This document shows, piece by piece, positions 23,201-38,200 of a DNA stretch of 64,000 nt. Under the pieces are notes generated by a model. The model saw only the letters and a list, made by a program, of their open reading frames with translations, was not told where the DNA came from and made no database searches. The translations under genes were made by a program, and so were the position numbers. Location: positions 1-64,000 of the forward strand of contig JALIZF010001512.1 in the NCBI GenBank assembly GCA_029948255.1, read 5' to 3'. The stretch comes from Telmatactis stephensoni (lineage: Eukaryota > Cnidaria > Anthozoa > Actiniaria > Isophelliidae). Numbering within the stretch: position 1 is the stretch's first letter; each line of letters starts with the position of its first letter.

Positions 23201-26200
23201 AATTGTCATATTTCTTATAAGGCAGGGATTCCATTCATGTAATTTTTCAAAAAATCTGATTTTTTTCAATTTCAGTTGAATTATATATTGCTAATTCTTA
23301 ATATTTGCTTCAGGCTACTTCACTGTACACTCTAGCAGACAAGATCATCATGTATGATCAGGTATGATAGATTTAATCTGACTGTGTACACTTAAAGCTT
23401 ACACTGTACACAAATAACTAAAATCATTAGGAAGTATCATTAGCAAATATATTGTCATTTCAACTTGTTTCCTTGAATGAGCTTAAAGATTCTACATTAT
23501 ACACATTTGTACAATGTACTCACTGCTGTCATTAGCTGTAACTTTGCTTAGCTCTAGTCTTCCATTCCAGAACCATTTACTGGGGAGAGCTTACTTTTGT
23601 CTTCTTGAGGGAGATAAGATGGAACAAGCTGATGCTCAATTTAACTTTGTTCTGGCACAGGTAAATGCATATTTTATATTTTATTATATGGAAGGCTGGT
23701 CTAAAGAAAAAAGGAAAAGTCTCATTGGTTCTCTGAGCAGTTGGAATCCTACAGTATGGATGGGAATTCTGGACTGGGACTGGCACTTCTTTTAGTAAGA
23801 GTGCTTGGCTGTTTTGTCTTGTTTTATTTGTTTTGTTTTCAAATGACCCTCATTTTAGGATAAACTTTGGACATTTCTGAAGAGATAAAATGATGCCAAT
23901 CCAGTACAAAATCTCAATAAGCTTGCAGTATGTAGGCAAAACAATAATAAGCTTACTGTACTCCCTTAGTTTACATTACTGTCTGCCAAAGCCACCTTAC
24001 TCTGTTTAGTTAATTGGTTAAATTTTGTCTCCCTTGTTTGATATAAACCTGTACATGTATGTTTTGTAAACATTTGTAAGAATTCTAATCATTGTTTCAG
24101 GTGGTCTACAGTGCCCATTGGCAATTACTTTGCTGCTGTGTTATATTGTTCCCCTTCCTCACCCACACAAAGTTTTACATAACTTTGAAAAAACAGTCAC
24201 AATTATTGAATTACAATCCACAACAGGATCCTGTGCAGGATTTTCCAGTCATATACTGAATGTATAATGTTTGTTTTTTCCCCAGTCAGGAAATAACATC
24301 CCTGCATTGTTAGGTAGGTTACAGTAAATAATTGTCTATCTGTGATTTACATAGTATATTTCATAGAAACAAGGTGCTGGAGCATTAATTTACTGTAAAA
24401 AGAGACCCATATGACTGTTTGCTCAATGGTCAAACAGCCCATGAGGTGAGCCTACATAATGCTATTCTTTGGAGATGAATATTACTTGCATTTAATAGAT
24501 GCATCAACTGCCATTGAAAAAATCTTGTCATTTACACTCACTAGATCATTATTTTATGTACACCCAATAATATGGTGTCATGGAATATACAGTGCACATA
24601 TATTTTGTTTCTAGCTATTTTGTTTACATACATGTATGTTCTGATTCTCTGTTACTTTGTACAGATTAAGAATGTCAACTTATAAAAAATGCTAGGTGTA
24701 CATGTATCTGTAACCCATTGAAATGAGTTGTATAAAAATATGTGCTTCAAGTTTTGCACAGTGAGTTCTCACTTGATGCAAATTTCACAAAAATGGCCTG
24801 AGTGAGCAACCTTCTGTCTAGACTTTCAAATAGGATATGAGTTTAGCACCCTGTCATGGTTACTGAACATGTTACACTTTTTTGAGTCTGTTTGCAATCC
24901 AAATCAGTTTGAAAACTTTTGGTGGTAGTTTGTAGTGTGATTGTAGCACAAAACTTTTGAGCTTCCTGAGAAGTGAGTAAAAGACATGGTGTATACACTA
25001 CATAACTCTACACATTCCACTAACAAATGACCTTTCAGTTTATAGTCCAGTGATAGGTATATCAGCTACCATGGTGTCAATGTCAAGCCAATCATATAAT
25101 GCTACATTTTTAATGTGCATTTTGCTGCATGGGGAAAAAACAGCACATTATGTACTCAACTAAAAAGTAGACGTTTTTCTCTCAAATCATTGTCCTATTT
25201 AGTCTCATGTGTATTGTTTTTAAATAGGAAAGGCTTGCATTTCCTTCAATAAAAGAGACTACAAAGGTGCTCTTGCATTCTACAAGAAAGCACTTAGAAC
25301 AAACCCAAATTGTCCTGGTGAGTATATGTACTTGAATTGGTACTGACTTCCCATTGCCCTCATAAAAATGTACATAATTGGGCAATTCCACATGAGACAT
25401 GAACAGTTGAATTTAGAAAAAACTATATTTCCTGAGTAATTTAAGTAATGATGAGCAATGAACCCTCTGAAATGTTTATGAAAAGTGAATAGAAGTGTTT
25501 TGTGAACTTTTCCACTCCCTCGCAGGTCTAAAACACAAAAAGTGGATGGACAGACAAAACATGTATGGGACTTATTTATTTTTATTTTTGTTTATTTGTT
25601 TATGATTGTGGCCTAAATTGCCTGAAATTGGCATAAACATACCAATAGCTACAATGTCAAATGCAATTCAAATTTTTCCTGATTGTTTTTATGCTAAAAT
25701 TATGCATTTATCCAGAGAGGTAATGTCCGCAACATTTTTGGGTAATGTCCGCAACATGCAAAATAAATTATAGAATCAACACAAATGTAAATTTTTGAAA
25801 TTTGTTGACATAATAATAAACCTTAGTTATTATAGAAACTATAGATAACTTTTGTGTTCTTCTACCATTGAGCAGTCCTTTGCAATTTGAGTTTAAAAGT
25901 ATCACTCAAAAGTGTGGTTGATTTTGAGGTAATGTCCGCAACAGTTACTTTTAATTTGATAATTAATTAAATATAGGTAGAACCTAAATTTTTTTGCTGG
26001 CAAAGTAGAAGAGACCCCTTTGTGTTTCATTACAAATAGGTTTTATCAGCTAAGCTTTTTTAACTTAGAAGCTGTGACTACTTTTGTTGCAATTTTTTCC
26101 CTCTGAAGGTAATGTCCGCAACGTGGAATTGCTCAATTATGTATTTTTAATGCAGCAATTATATTGCATAGCTGCCAACCCCCTAGGCTTTCCTATCTGG

Positions 26201-29200
26201 AGATCAACATTTTTTCCTTAGAATTGGGTCGATTTTCACACTCAGTGGTGGGGGGGGGGGAAGAGAGGAGACTCAAAGTGGGACAACAAAACGTACTCGA
26301 GGCTAAACTGCACTATCTCCGATGTCGATTTTCCTACCTCAGTGGGGGGGGGGGGGAGGTTGGAAAGACAATATTTCAAGAAAGATAGACGATATTTCAG
26401 TTAAAATGGCCGCGATTTTAGGATTCGAGCGATTATCTGGGAGATTTAGGTCTTTATCCGGGAGACGAGGCCTAAAATCTGGAGACTCCCGGTTTATCCG
26501 GGAGGGTTGGCAGCTATGATATTGTTCCCTTTTTGTAAAAATAGTTAATGACTATTGTTGAAATGTTTCAGCGGCAGTGCGACTTGGAATGGGACATTGT
26601 TTTGTCAAGCTGAATAAACTAGACAAGGCTAGGTAAACCACAAATTATTAACTATAATAACAAACTTACCTTTGGGAACTACAGAACGAGTGAGTGTACT
26701 TTGAGTGCAATATTGTAGTTTCAATTGACAATCCCTAAAATACGTTGAAAATTTGAAACTGCACCTGTACACCCTTTAAATTAAAAGTGTTGATCAAAAG
26801 CAAACACAATGTATGTAGAGTAGTTAAACAGCACTAACAATAAAAACAACAATTGAAAGGGTACCCATGGCCTAAGTGACTTTTCTGAGGAATTCTTTTC
26901 AAGTTTTCTCCATTAAGTCTTAAATGGTAGCATTAAATGGACTCTCCCAATACCCTCACATCAAAGCACACGTCAAATAGTCACTTAGTCCATTTTCATG
27001 GGTGTCCCTTCATTTATGTAATGAAATTCCTTTAATATGTGATTAAAAGAGATTTTACAAATAAATATAATACATGAAATGTATTATTTTTGAAATGAAT
27101 CTTTTATTTTTGTCTAATTTGCAGGTTAGCATTTGAGAGAGCTCTTGAGTTAGAACCACGGTGTACAGGGGCTATGATAGGATTAGCCATATTGGAACTG
27201 AATTCTAAGAAGGTTTGTGTCAGACAGAATGTACTTTGTGTAGAAGAGTAGCTACATTTACCTTCAGCAGCATGCCACCAGAAAACTGCCACTCAAGCAA
27301 AAAAATTTAGCAGAATTAGACAAAATTGGAGACAATGATGTGCATTCAGATTTGTTTACTAATTAAAAATATATATCTGCTTTGTTTACATGTACTGTTA
27401 ACGCTGCATAAAATTGATAAGGTTTATTAGTGCCTAAAATTCATTGTTGTTTGCAATGGGCTATTATAAATTAGTTACAAAGGATTAGCATGACAATATG
27501 ATTGATAATAAACAATGTCCTAAAACATATACCATTGGACATCCCAGGGTGTCTCAAACTTTCATAAAACTGGTAGATAAGAGAGATGCCCTGGGAAAGT
27601 GCTCTATGAAAACCATTTCCAAGCTCAGATTTAATCCGTTGCTTCTGGTTGGATGTTAGGCCTAACATCCATCAGAAATGTTCTGGTTATAATCACAGAT
27701 CAAAGAATACATGCATAGCTGTAACTCTTTGACAGACATAATTGGATCACTTTTCACCTTTAGATACAAGTGATCAAGAGTTCACCTAAATTTTTCTGAG
27801 GTGAATGATCAACAGCTTCTTATGCAATAAAAATGATAGAGAAAGAGATGTGCTCACTGAACTTTTGATGAGGTTTGGAAAGTCTTCCCTGAGCTTTGTA
27901 ATCAGTTGTGACCTTCTGCAATGCTGGAGAGGAATTTCCTTTGGATCCAATTAATTTGGCTTGGGTCTTATGCACTGGTACATTTTATATTGTGCCTTCT
28001 CAGTCAGCTTTATAATTACTCGTGCCCAGGCCTTTAGGCTGGCATGAGTTTCGGTTTTGGTTTTCTATCAGTCTATCTATCGTTGTAGTCGAGAATGTGC
28101 CATGAAAACGAGGCAAGCCACAGGCACCCCAGGCAATCAATCAGAGCAGCGTGTAGCACCAGCATATAAAGCAAATAGGGTCCGGGTTCGAATCCTCATG
28201 GAATAAAAAGATTTTTTTTTTCGCCTTGTTATGTAGTAAATAATTATTATCTTTTCATTTTTTATATGCTTTTTTCTGGTTTTGAAGCATTTTAAGCTGT
28301 TTTTTAATTTGATTTAATTTCCAATATATTTTGACTCAAGCAACAGCTTGTCTGGCTCTTTGATTTCAAAAGGAAATTTGAGAATTTCTGAGAATTTCAA
28401 GAATTTCTTATCATTGACTGCACATTTTAAGGATAAAAGGAAAGATTGAAAACATTTTGTATTTCTTAATCAATGTTCTCTGTAATTAAATGGTATGGCT
28501 GAATTTTTTTGGCATACAAACTAAAATAAATACTATTAGAAAGTCAATGATTACAAAGCAACAGCTACTTTTAAAATATCAAAGGAAATAGACCAAGGTC
28601 AAGCAGGTCACTCAAACAGGATGGTGTGCTTTCATGATGCTAGGAACAATAAGGAACCTTAAGCAACCACAACGACGACAGCAGGGAAGACGGGACACTA
28701 AAAATGATTAAAAACAATATACAACGCTATTTCTTTCACTTGTTCATTTTCATGTGACATTCAAACTCAGAATTTTAAAATAAATCAAAATTAAAGATCA
28801 AATTTCTGTCCGAACGAAAAATAAGCTGATTTAGTTCTACAAGTTTCCGTTCTCTACAGAGCATGAAATCGGAACTTTTCACGTCGTAGTTTTACAGACT
28901 ACGGTTTATTTCTTTGCAGTTCTGCTCATTTACACGTGTATTTATTGTGCCTTGTAATTAAGGCCATTGTTTTATACCATCATCGTCCTTGTTGCCATCG
29001 TGGTTGCTTAAGGTCCCTAATGAGTCTGCAACATCATGCACAATACAGGCATTTGTCAACATGTGAATTGCTGTTACCCTAGCTGCTATAAAATTACTTA
29101 ATAAATATCAGACATAAAGGCAGCTAATATCTAAATGCCTTTTTAATTGGAAATTTAGGATCGAGACCGATACCTCCATGAGTTCAAATCAGCTTGCCGG

Positions 29201-32200
29201 CGAAGCAGACAAATATTCCGCCATTCAGTACCGAACTCAAAACGTGACCAAACTGGCTTTAAAACATATTTATTCTCATGCCAGACTGAATTCCACTTGG
29301 GCACGAGTAAATGTGCGTCTGGTTATATTACATATAACTAGCAGGAGGTTGTTGTTATTGCTGTAGGATTGGTTCGTGTATCTAATGTAAAGTTTTTATT
29401 GTTTTTGTCAGCCTGACTCTATTAAAATTGGTGTTCAACTCTTGTCCAATGCCTACACTATTGACAGCACTAATCCTATGGTTCTTAATCATCTGGCCAA
29501 TCATTTCTTCTTTAAAAAGGTAAACTGCTTAATTCTGTTATGAGATGTAGTTGTGTGTAACTTAATGAACACCTTTAACTTAATATTTGTTTTACATGTA
29601 GGATTACAGTAAAGTACAACACCTAGCACTTCATGCATTTCATGGGACAGAAGTTGAAGCCATGCAGGCAGAAAGCTGTTACCAACTAGCTAGAGCCTTT
29701 CATGTGCAGGTAAACATTTGCCAACAAACAAGAGAAGATTTTTGCACACATGCATTTCTTGTAGTTTACAATATGTTATCTGTTCAGTGTATACATAAAA
29801 ATTCACTTGTTTGTCCTTTGTATGTTTATCCAATGTGATGCACAGTGTAGTGGTAAATAATAGTCCTGAACCTGTTTGATGATCACTAATTACCCTTTGT
29901 GGATGCTGGGCCCTGATACATAGTCAGTCATTTGAAGAGGGTCAATCCCCATATATAGTTGTTGGGTATAAAAAGTTGCTACATAATGTGGACTTTTTGG
30001 GTTTATTTTGCTCATGCAAAAGTATTGGTATTGTATCTCTCTCACCTTTTTTTGAGAACTTCAAAATAAGTTAGATGCAATAACAAGTTGTTTTTGTGAT
30101 TACAGGGTGATTTTGACCAGGCTTTCCAGTACTACTACCAGGCTACCCAGTTTGCTTCACCTAATTTCATTCTTCCATATTTTGGCCTGGGTCAAATGTA
30201 TATTGCAAGACGAGACTTCAATAATGTAAGACATAATTATATACACCCACTGTATGGTTGTCAGGGTGAGTAGGGATGCTTGCTTGCAGACCAAACGAAC
30301 GTTTTCTGAGTTCTTTGTAAATCATTCTGTGTTGCCATGTAATAAATTGACTTCTCACACAATGCCAGTAGTCCAGCTACAAAATTGGACTGAAACAAAG
30401 CAGGTGAAAACATTGTCTTGAAAGGCACTTTAAAGTAAGCTACTAATATTAATTAAAATTCAATAGGCTTCACAGTGTTTTGAAAAAGTCTTAAAGGCCA
30501 TGACAGGAAATTATGAGACAATGAAGATTCTTGGTTCATTGTACAGCCAGTCTACAGACTTAGAGAAACGTGATGCAGCTAGAGTAAGTAATTATAAATC
30601 TATCTTATAGGTTGTTGCAGTTGTATTGTCTATACTTTTATACTGAGTGACAAATCCATAATTTGATTTGTAAAGAGGTGTCAATAAATTATTATGGCTC
30701 AAGTGACTTTTCACAGACTTTTCTCTTTTCTCAAAATAGTCTTACATGTTGTAAATAGTAGATCCATTCAATACTTTCCCAGTGCCCCTCACATCATGAC
30801 ACTCAAAAAAGTCATCCATGGGTGTCCCGTTGATTACAAAAAAGCCAATTGAGGAAAGCAGCTAAAGGATACTGACATTTGTGTCGTGATATGGTCATGT
30901 GAAGTGATGTTTTACACACCTTTTTGGCTGCTTTACCTGCATTGTCAACATGATAGTTGGCCATGTACATTTCCTACCATTGGGCTATTATAGTTTCCAT
31001 ACCAAGCTGCAGTCCTTGAAGAAATGGTCAACACTCAGCGTGTGTCCATTGAGTTATGGATGCACGCGGGAGGCTGCTAAGCACGAGAGAAGCGTAAGAG
31101 TCGCACGAGGCGTAGCCGAGTGCGACTATAGCTTCTCGAGTGCTTAGCAGCCAACCAAGTGCATCCATAACTCAATGGACACACTGCTGAGTGTTGACCA
31201 TTTCTTTTATAACACAGACAAACGAAATAAGCCACACGTTTAACCTAAATAAAAATACTGATGACCTTCAAAGTTCTCCATACATGGTGCGCGCTGTAAG
31301 AAAAGGAAACATTGACATCAGCGTGCTGTCCAACGAGTTGTGGATGCATGCTCTTGTGCGCTTATCATCCAATCAGAGTGCGCATTATATATTACCTATG
31401 TTATAATCTAATTTAAACAACCAAAGGAGACCAGAACAGCTCCAGAAAACAGCCCACTAATGAGGGACATCACGTCACATTTAGCTCACAAAGGTTTTAT
31501 TTGTTTAAAATACTTACATGTAACATTCAGGGATTTACCTGGGTTGGTTGATTTGGAAGTCCATTGGACTCAAATGATATTTATTTTTGAATTGAAAGTG
31601 ACTGTTCAAACTTTATTTGAAAGTGGCACTACAACTGTTGCACAGTGATCAAATTACATGTATTTCAATCTGCTATTGTACATGTAGTTTTTGTGAGATG
31701 ATCAAATTGACAAAATAATTCATTAAGGGGCATAAACTTTTGAGACATTCTGTATATTAAAAGTACAGTGATTACAATTATTATCTTGATTACTGTCAGT
31801 AGTTTGCCCTACAGTAATTTGGATTTCAGAACTAGAAAGTGCATATACTTCAGTATCCTCTGGCATTAATTTATGGAAGTGATATGATGACTTGCTTGTA
31901 ATGTAAATTATAACATTTAAAATCTCATTGTATTTGCTTTGAAAAATGTTTATTGTTTTAGGATCATCTCAAGAAAGTAACTGAACAGTATCCAGATGAT
32001 GTTGAAGCATGGATTGAGCTTGCAGGAATTCTGGAACAGTCTGATGTCCAGGCAGCTCTAGAGGCCTATGGGACTTCATCAAACCTGTTGAAAGAAAAAG
32101 TTCAAGCAGATGTACCACCAGAGATTCTTAACAATGTAGGGGCATTGCATTTCCGTCTGGGAAACCTAAAAGAAGCCAAGGTATGAGCATTTACATGTAT

Positions 32201-35200
32201 TGTAACTTTGATAACTAAGTTCACACGATGACATAAGCTTAAGTTTTTTTACCGGTTCACACGCGCAACGTAACGTCAAAAGCATAAGCATAAGAAAATG
32301 GAAAAGTTTTGTTTTGTTGCTTATGCTTATGCTAATGACTATGCTTGTGTTGTTGTGTGAACCGGGCTTAATGGTCTTTTAGATATTACAGGAGCTTTAC
32401 TCTGACAGTCATCTCTCTCCTTTATTTGGACTGTTGACAAATCTGTGTTTGAAAAGAAGTAGACTTGGAATGAAGAAATAGGAGGGACAAAAAAAGGAGA
32501 AGCTGCACTTCTCCAAAAGTGCCTCATTCACCTCTGTCATTTGAATGGTAACTTTTGTTGACCTCCACTGGTAGCATTACAGGCTGTAACATCCAAAATG
32601 GGTGCAGCGTGCAGTTAGTACTGACTCATTATCAGTATGTGACTGTGAAAACGTCTTGCTGGTCTGTGCCATGTCTGATTGTTGTCAGAGCTGATGTCTT
32701 AAATATGTATCAATTCAATCTGCTTGGGCATAGCACAATATGGCATGGTACAGACTTTTCCACAGTAATTCTGATATAGTGACTTTGTTTGCAGAGGTTT
32801 TATGAGTCTGCACTTGAACGTTCCAAGCAGGAGTCCCACAATGATGAGGGTTATTATAATGCTATATCAGTAACTACTAACTACAACCTGGCAAGACTAT
32901 ATGAAGCAATGTGTGAGATAGAAAAGGCTGAGCAACTATACAAGAGTATTCTAAGAGAGCATCCTAACTATGTAGACTGTAAGTAGTAAAACCAGTCTGT
33001 TAATTACATGCCCTATAGTGTTAAGCAACAATGCGTGTAAAAAGTAAGCAACTCTCTATTGTTTCAATGCATTTCACTTTCCCCATATAAGGATGGTTGG
33101 ATTTTCATTCTGAGAATACGTCATCCTATGAACAACATGTTATTGGAATAAGATGCACTAAAACTCTATTTAACAGGAAAGTTTCTTTTGTGTGAAAAGC
33201 TTTAATCCAATCATAAGATTCCAAAAAATAGCCAAGAAAAGTTTCCAATTTTCCATGTTCCCCACATAGAATTTTTTGTTTTATTAATTAAAAGTCCTTG
33301 TAACACGTAATTTTTTGCAATTTAGAATAAAAGTTTAAGATACCAAACTACTTTTTTCGAAAATTTGGGTTCGATATTTCTACACTATGAATCATACTAT
33401 TTTTGGCACAAAAAGTTAAAAGCACATTCAAATTTCCGAGTATCAGAGGAGCCTGGGACAAGCCGTGACGTCAAACACAGGACCGACACTTGTTTGATGC
33501 AGCCATATATCACACAACGGTTTGGCATTAGGCCAAAAACGAGAAAAAACAAGAAAACTGCTATCTTTTGTGACAACTTGTATACTTTAACTGCAATGTC
33601 TTGGTCGATGAGCCCATGTTTGATGTCACAGAAAAGCCCGGCTTAGTCCACAGTGAGTCTCGCAAATTTTTCAACAGGAAGCCCAAATATACATTTTTCG
33701 ACATCTTTTGGCAGGAAAAAACTTATGTAGCATCATAATTTGCGATTCAGACTTGCAAAAATATTTTTTCTACATCTTAAACTTTTATTCTAAATTATAA
33801 AAAATTACATGTTACAAGAACTTTAAAACTCAGAAAATCTTTAACCAAGAGAAAATCAACTAGTGAACTAGGGAGGAATTAATGAATATCTGATGAAGAT
33901 ATGTTTGATTATTTTTCTTGTTTTAGCCAATGAGATGGATGGATTTAACAATATATAAAATTAGCACCTTTCTGCATTCAGTGTATTAGTGGTGCCTACC
34001 TCTTACTTGGGCCATTACTTAATGTATGTGCAACCAAGGGTTGTTTTTCCTATATATAGATCATTTGATAAGTCATTTTTGAGGCATAGGCAAAACATTA
34101 AATCTGCACAGATGAAATGACCCTAATACCAACCAGAGTACCAATAATACTTCCAGTAGCATGTGATACTTAGAAAAATGTCGTCATAGTATTGAAGAAC
34201 ACCATTCTTTGTGTGTATAGGTTATCTAAGGCTAGGATGTATGGCTAGAAATCGAGGACAGATTTATGAAGCTTCTGATTGGTTCAAAGAAGCTTTACAG
34301 ATAAACCAGGTTTGTTAAATACTGAAATGTGAATATCTTTATTCTTGGTTATACCACTAGATGTCCTGGGCATATATAAGGAGGCATTTATTAGAGAGAG
34401 AGGAGTTAATTTCAAAATTGTACATTTCATCTTAGAAATATATATCAAAAGCAGTTTCTCTGCAATAACAAGAAATATGATCTTCTTAAAAGCTAATATT
34501 AAAACATCCTTGTTGTATCATCCATTTGATGTTCTACTCAGTTAAGAGTATACCCTGGCCTATTTGGTTTACTTAGGGAGGCATTTAACTCCAATCATGC
34601 TTGGGCTATATCAAGTACAAACTAACAATTGTAATAAGAAAGATAAAAAGAAATCCATTTGGTGGAAATTGACTCATATAAAAAATCTAAGCTGCGCGCA
34701 GATGGGGTTTCAATTTCTGGCCACCATTTCACAAAACATGTGTAGTGAATACCCATAAATCAGGAACTTGTTTGGTTTATCCAAAGACATAAAAACTAAG
34801 TAACTTAATTATTTTATAATTTTTCATTTCTAAAAGTCAGAACATCTTAATATGTATTTTCTTCTTATTTTGTCAAGTATATTTGTACAATTTTCCTTTA
34901 GTATAGGTGTTTACAATTTAAATAGTACAAGTACGATTAGTACGATTAGTTGTAAGTTATGAATGCTTTGTGAAATGGGGGTGTGTACATGTACATCTGA
35001 ATATCTTTCTGAGTGATGATGTTGGTGGCCTTATATGGTGTATGTATAGGGAGTCACTCAATCCAGAAGAATCTAACAGTCATAAGGAGTAAATGATGAA
35101 ACATGAAGCCTGGTTTTTACAAGTGACTGAATTAGTAGTGGAAGCAACATGCATGCCAGACTCAGTGATGCATTATCGGAAATGCAACACTGAGTCTGCA

Positions 35201-38200
35201 TATGTGTCTTGCATTGCTCATGAAAACCAGGCTTAAGAAAGGACGATTTTAATTGTTTAGGATCACCCTGATGCTTGGTCATTAATTGGTAATCTTCACT
35301 TGGCAAAACAAGAATGGGGTCCAGGACAGAAGAAATTTGAGAGAATCCTGAAACAACCCTCTACAGAGAATGATGCTTATTCACTGTTAGCCCTTGGTAA
35401 TGTATGGCTGCAAACACTTCATGCACCATCTCGAGACAAAGAGAAGGAAAAGAGACATCAGGATCGTGCATTGTCATTGTATAAACAAGTACTGAGAAAT
35501 GATGGAAGAAACTTGTATGCTGCCAATGGCGTTGGTAAGACTACATGTAGCAATCTGAATGACCACATTCTCAGGCCACCTGCACTGTCAAACAATTAAG
35601 ATAGTGTTCTCCAGAGATTCTTAAAAGCCTAGTCCCAATTTTGAAGTAGCTGGCACTAGACTTAGTACAAGTCGACCACTCTTATTCTTCTAAAGCATTC
35701 TAATAATGTGAGGCAGAGGGCTATTCAATCAAGTGCCTAAAGGGAATGCAATCATTATGAAAGTAGTTTGTGAGAACATTTCTGGAGAAGACTTCTAAGA
35801 CACAGCAAACCTTGGTAATTTATGGTCATTAAAGATAACACAGAGTAGCACACTAATTCTGATGTGCATATGCCATCCTTTATCATTTTCAAGGTTATAT
35901 TTTTGCTGGACTCCAGTGTTAGTGTAGCCTGATTTTCAGATGGTCAAGGTGATCCACTTTCCTGCAGATGACTATCTGGAAATGGGGCTAGCACTTGTGT
36001 GGTTGTCTTGAGACCATGGCTGTGATGATTAAGGTTTCTATAGACCCAATCAAAACGTTGTATCCAAATTTGTTTGTTTGTTTTTAAATGACATTAACAG
36101 TGGATAGAGAAAAAAAGTTTCTAATTGTCAGTTTTTTCTCCTTTGATTACACATGACAACAAGGACAAGAACAAGTGATGGTTTCCATTGCCAATAATCT
36201 TCTATTCATTATTGACGTCACCAACTGAATCTATTTGCATATTTTATTTTACTAGAATTTTTTATAATATTAAAAGTAGATATATTATTTACTGAATATT
36301 TTCTATGGTTTTCACTTCAAGGCTGTATTCTTGCCCATAAAGGATATCAACGAGAAGCACGTGATGTGTTCTCACAAGTGAGTCAACACTTAAAAGCTAT
36401 TAGAAAAGCAATCATTGTTTAGAAGGTGAAGGGCTGGAGAGGGTAATTTACTCAGTTCATTGTTATTTAGTTGTTTTTCTATTGATGGCATACTTAGTTG
36501 ATGATCCATTGTCAAACTCATTAATAATTCCTTAGGGAACAAAATAGAAATCACTACAGACCATAACATAGATCTCTACATTTGATAAAGATTAATTTGC
36601 ATCTATTTAACTTTAACTTGGATTTTTTTCAGTCAAATATAATAGTGCTTGAGAAATTTTGGTCAAATATGATGTTGAACAACTAGACATTTGATTCAAA
36701 TAATATAGAGAATGAGAGGGCACATTATATTGGGTCTAAAGATCCTTGCCCTCAGCTCAGTTCTAACATGCCCTCCCATTCTTTATATACTACTTAACAG
36801 TTCATTGTTTTTTCAATTTCATTTTAGGTGCGTGAGGCAACAGCTGATATCCCAGATGTGTGGTTAAACCTGGCCCATATCTATGTAGATCAAAAACAAT
36901 ATGTGTCTGCAATACAGATGTATGAAAACTGTCTTAGGAAATTCTACAAACACTACAACACTGACGTTATGTTGTACTTGGCCAGAGCCTACTACAAGAT
37001 GGGGAAACTACAGGAATGTAAACAAGTGCTGGTGAAGGTATGGTAGCAACCAAAACATAAAGGAAATGGAGACATTGTGAAGACTAGCAATATGCAGTAT
37101 GTGTGTCACACATTAAAGTCCCTATGACGCATATTTTTTTATTTTCAAACTCATTTCTTTTCTGGGAATATAGTTAAGATCTTTTTATCCCATTTTGGAA
37201 TACTCTATATTTTCGGAGATATAAAAGTTTCAAATTTCAAAATGCAAATGTCATGACGTCAGGGGAGTCATCGTCACTAGCTTCTCATGGATTTTACTAA
37301 AAGAGGTCTTAAATTTCACAACCAGATTTTTTACTCAAACACAGGCTTTACCAACGGAAATAAATTCCAAATGAAAAAATAAGAGTATTTCAAGTCATCT
37401 TGGTTTTGTATAATAAATAATGACTCCCCTGACGTCATCAAATTTGCATTTTGAAATTTGAAACATTTATATCTCGAAAAATATGGAGTGTTCAAAAGTA
37501 AGACAAAAAGGCCTCAACTATATTCCCAGAAAAGAACGGAATTTGAAAAGAAAAATATATGCGTCATAGGGACTTTAACACACACTCAATCTTTTAGCTC
37601 TACCATCTAATCACAGCAGAAAGGGGTTCTTTACAATGTTTGTATTGATTGATAACACCACATCATTTGCTTTTTGACAGTAAATCATGTATGATAGTAA
37701 CTTGTTTTTGTTATTAGGCTCGACATGTCGCACCCAATAACACCATATTACTGTTTAATCTGTCACTTGTCCAACAAAGGCTTGCTACAGCCATTTTAAG
37801 GGCTGACAAGAGTCCCTTGAAAGTAGTATTGGGTGCTGTAAGAGAACTACAACAAGCTCAAAGGTATTATGCACTATTGTAATATATTTAGAAACCATTC
37901 ATGTTATGCACCCATCAATATTAGTTCCGTGATATGGTGGGATACTCGAGCAATGGGTGGAGATTTGACAAGAATAGATATCTGGGGGTAGTGATGTAGT
38001 TGTCAATCAAATGACAATTCGCCCACTGAGCTGGGGACAATAGCTCAAAACTGACCCACTTATTCCTGCTGTACATGTAAAACAAAACACATTTTCAAAA
38101 TTAAACTATTTTTTATGCTGAAAGCACTGTTTGCTTGGGGTGATATGTAAATCAGTAGAATATACAAGGATTGTTCCTACCTTTTTGAAAATTGCCACAG

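Noticed and set aside
31021..31204. Bacterial-type terminator or microRNA gene
   Set aside because: The hairpin is too long and too perfect for a typical microRNA precursor and belongs to a repeat family. Kept as a foldback element.
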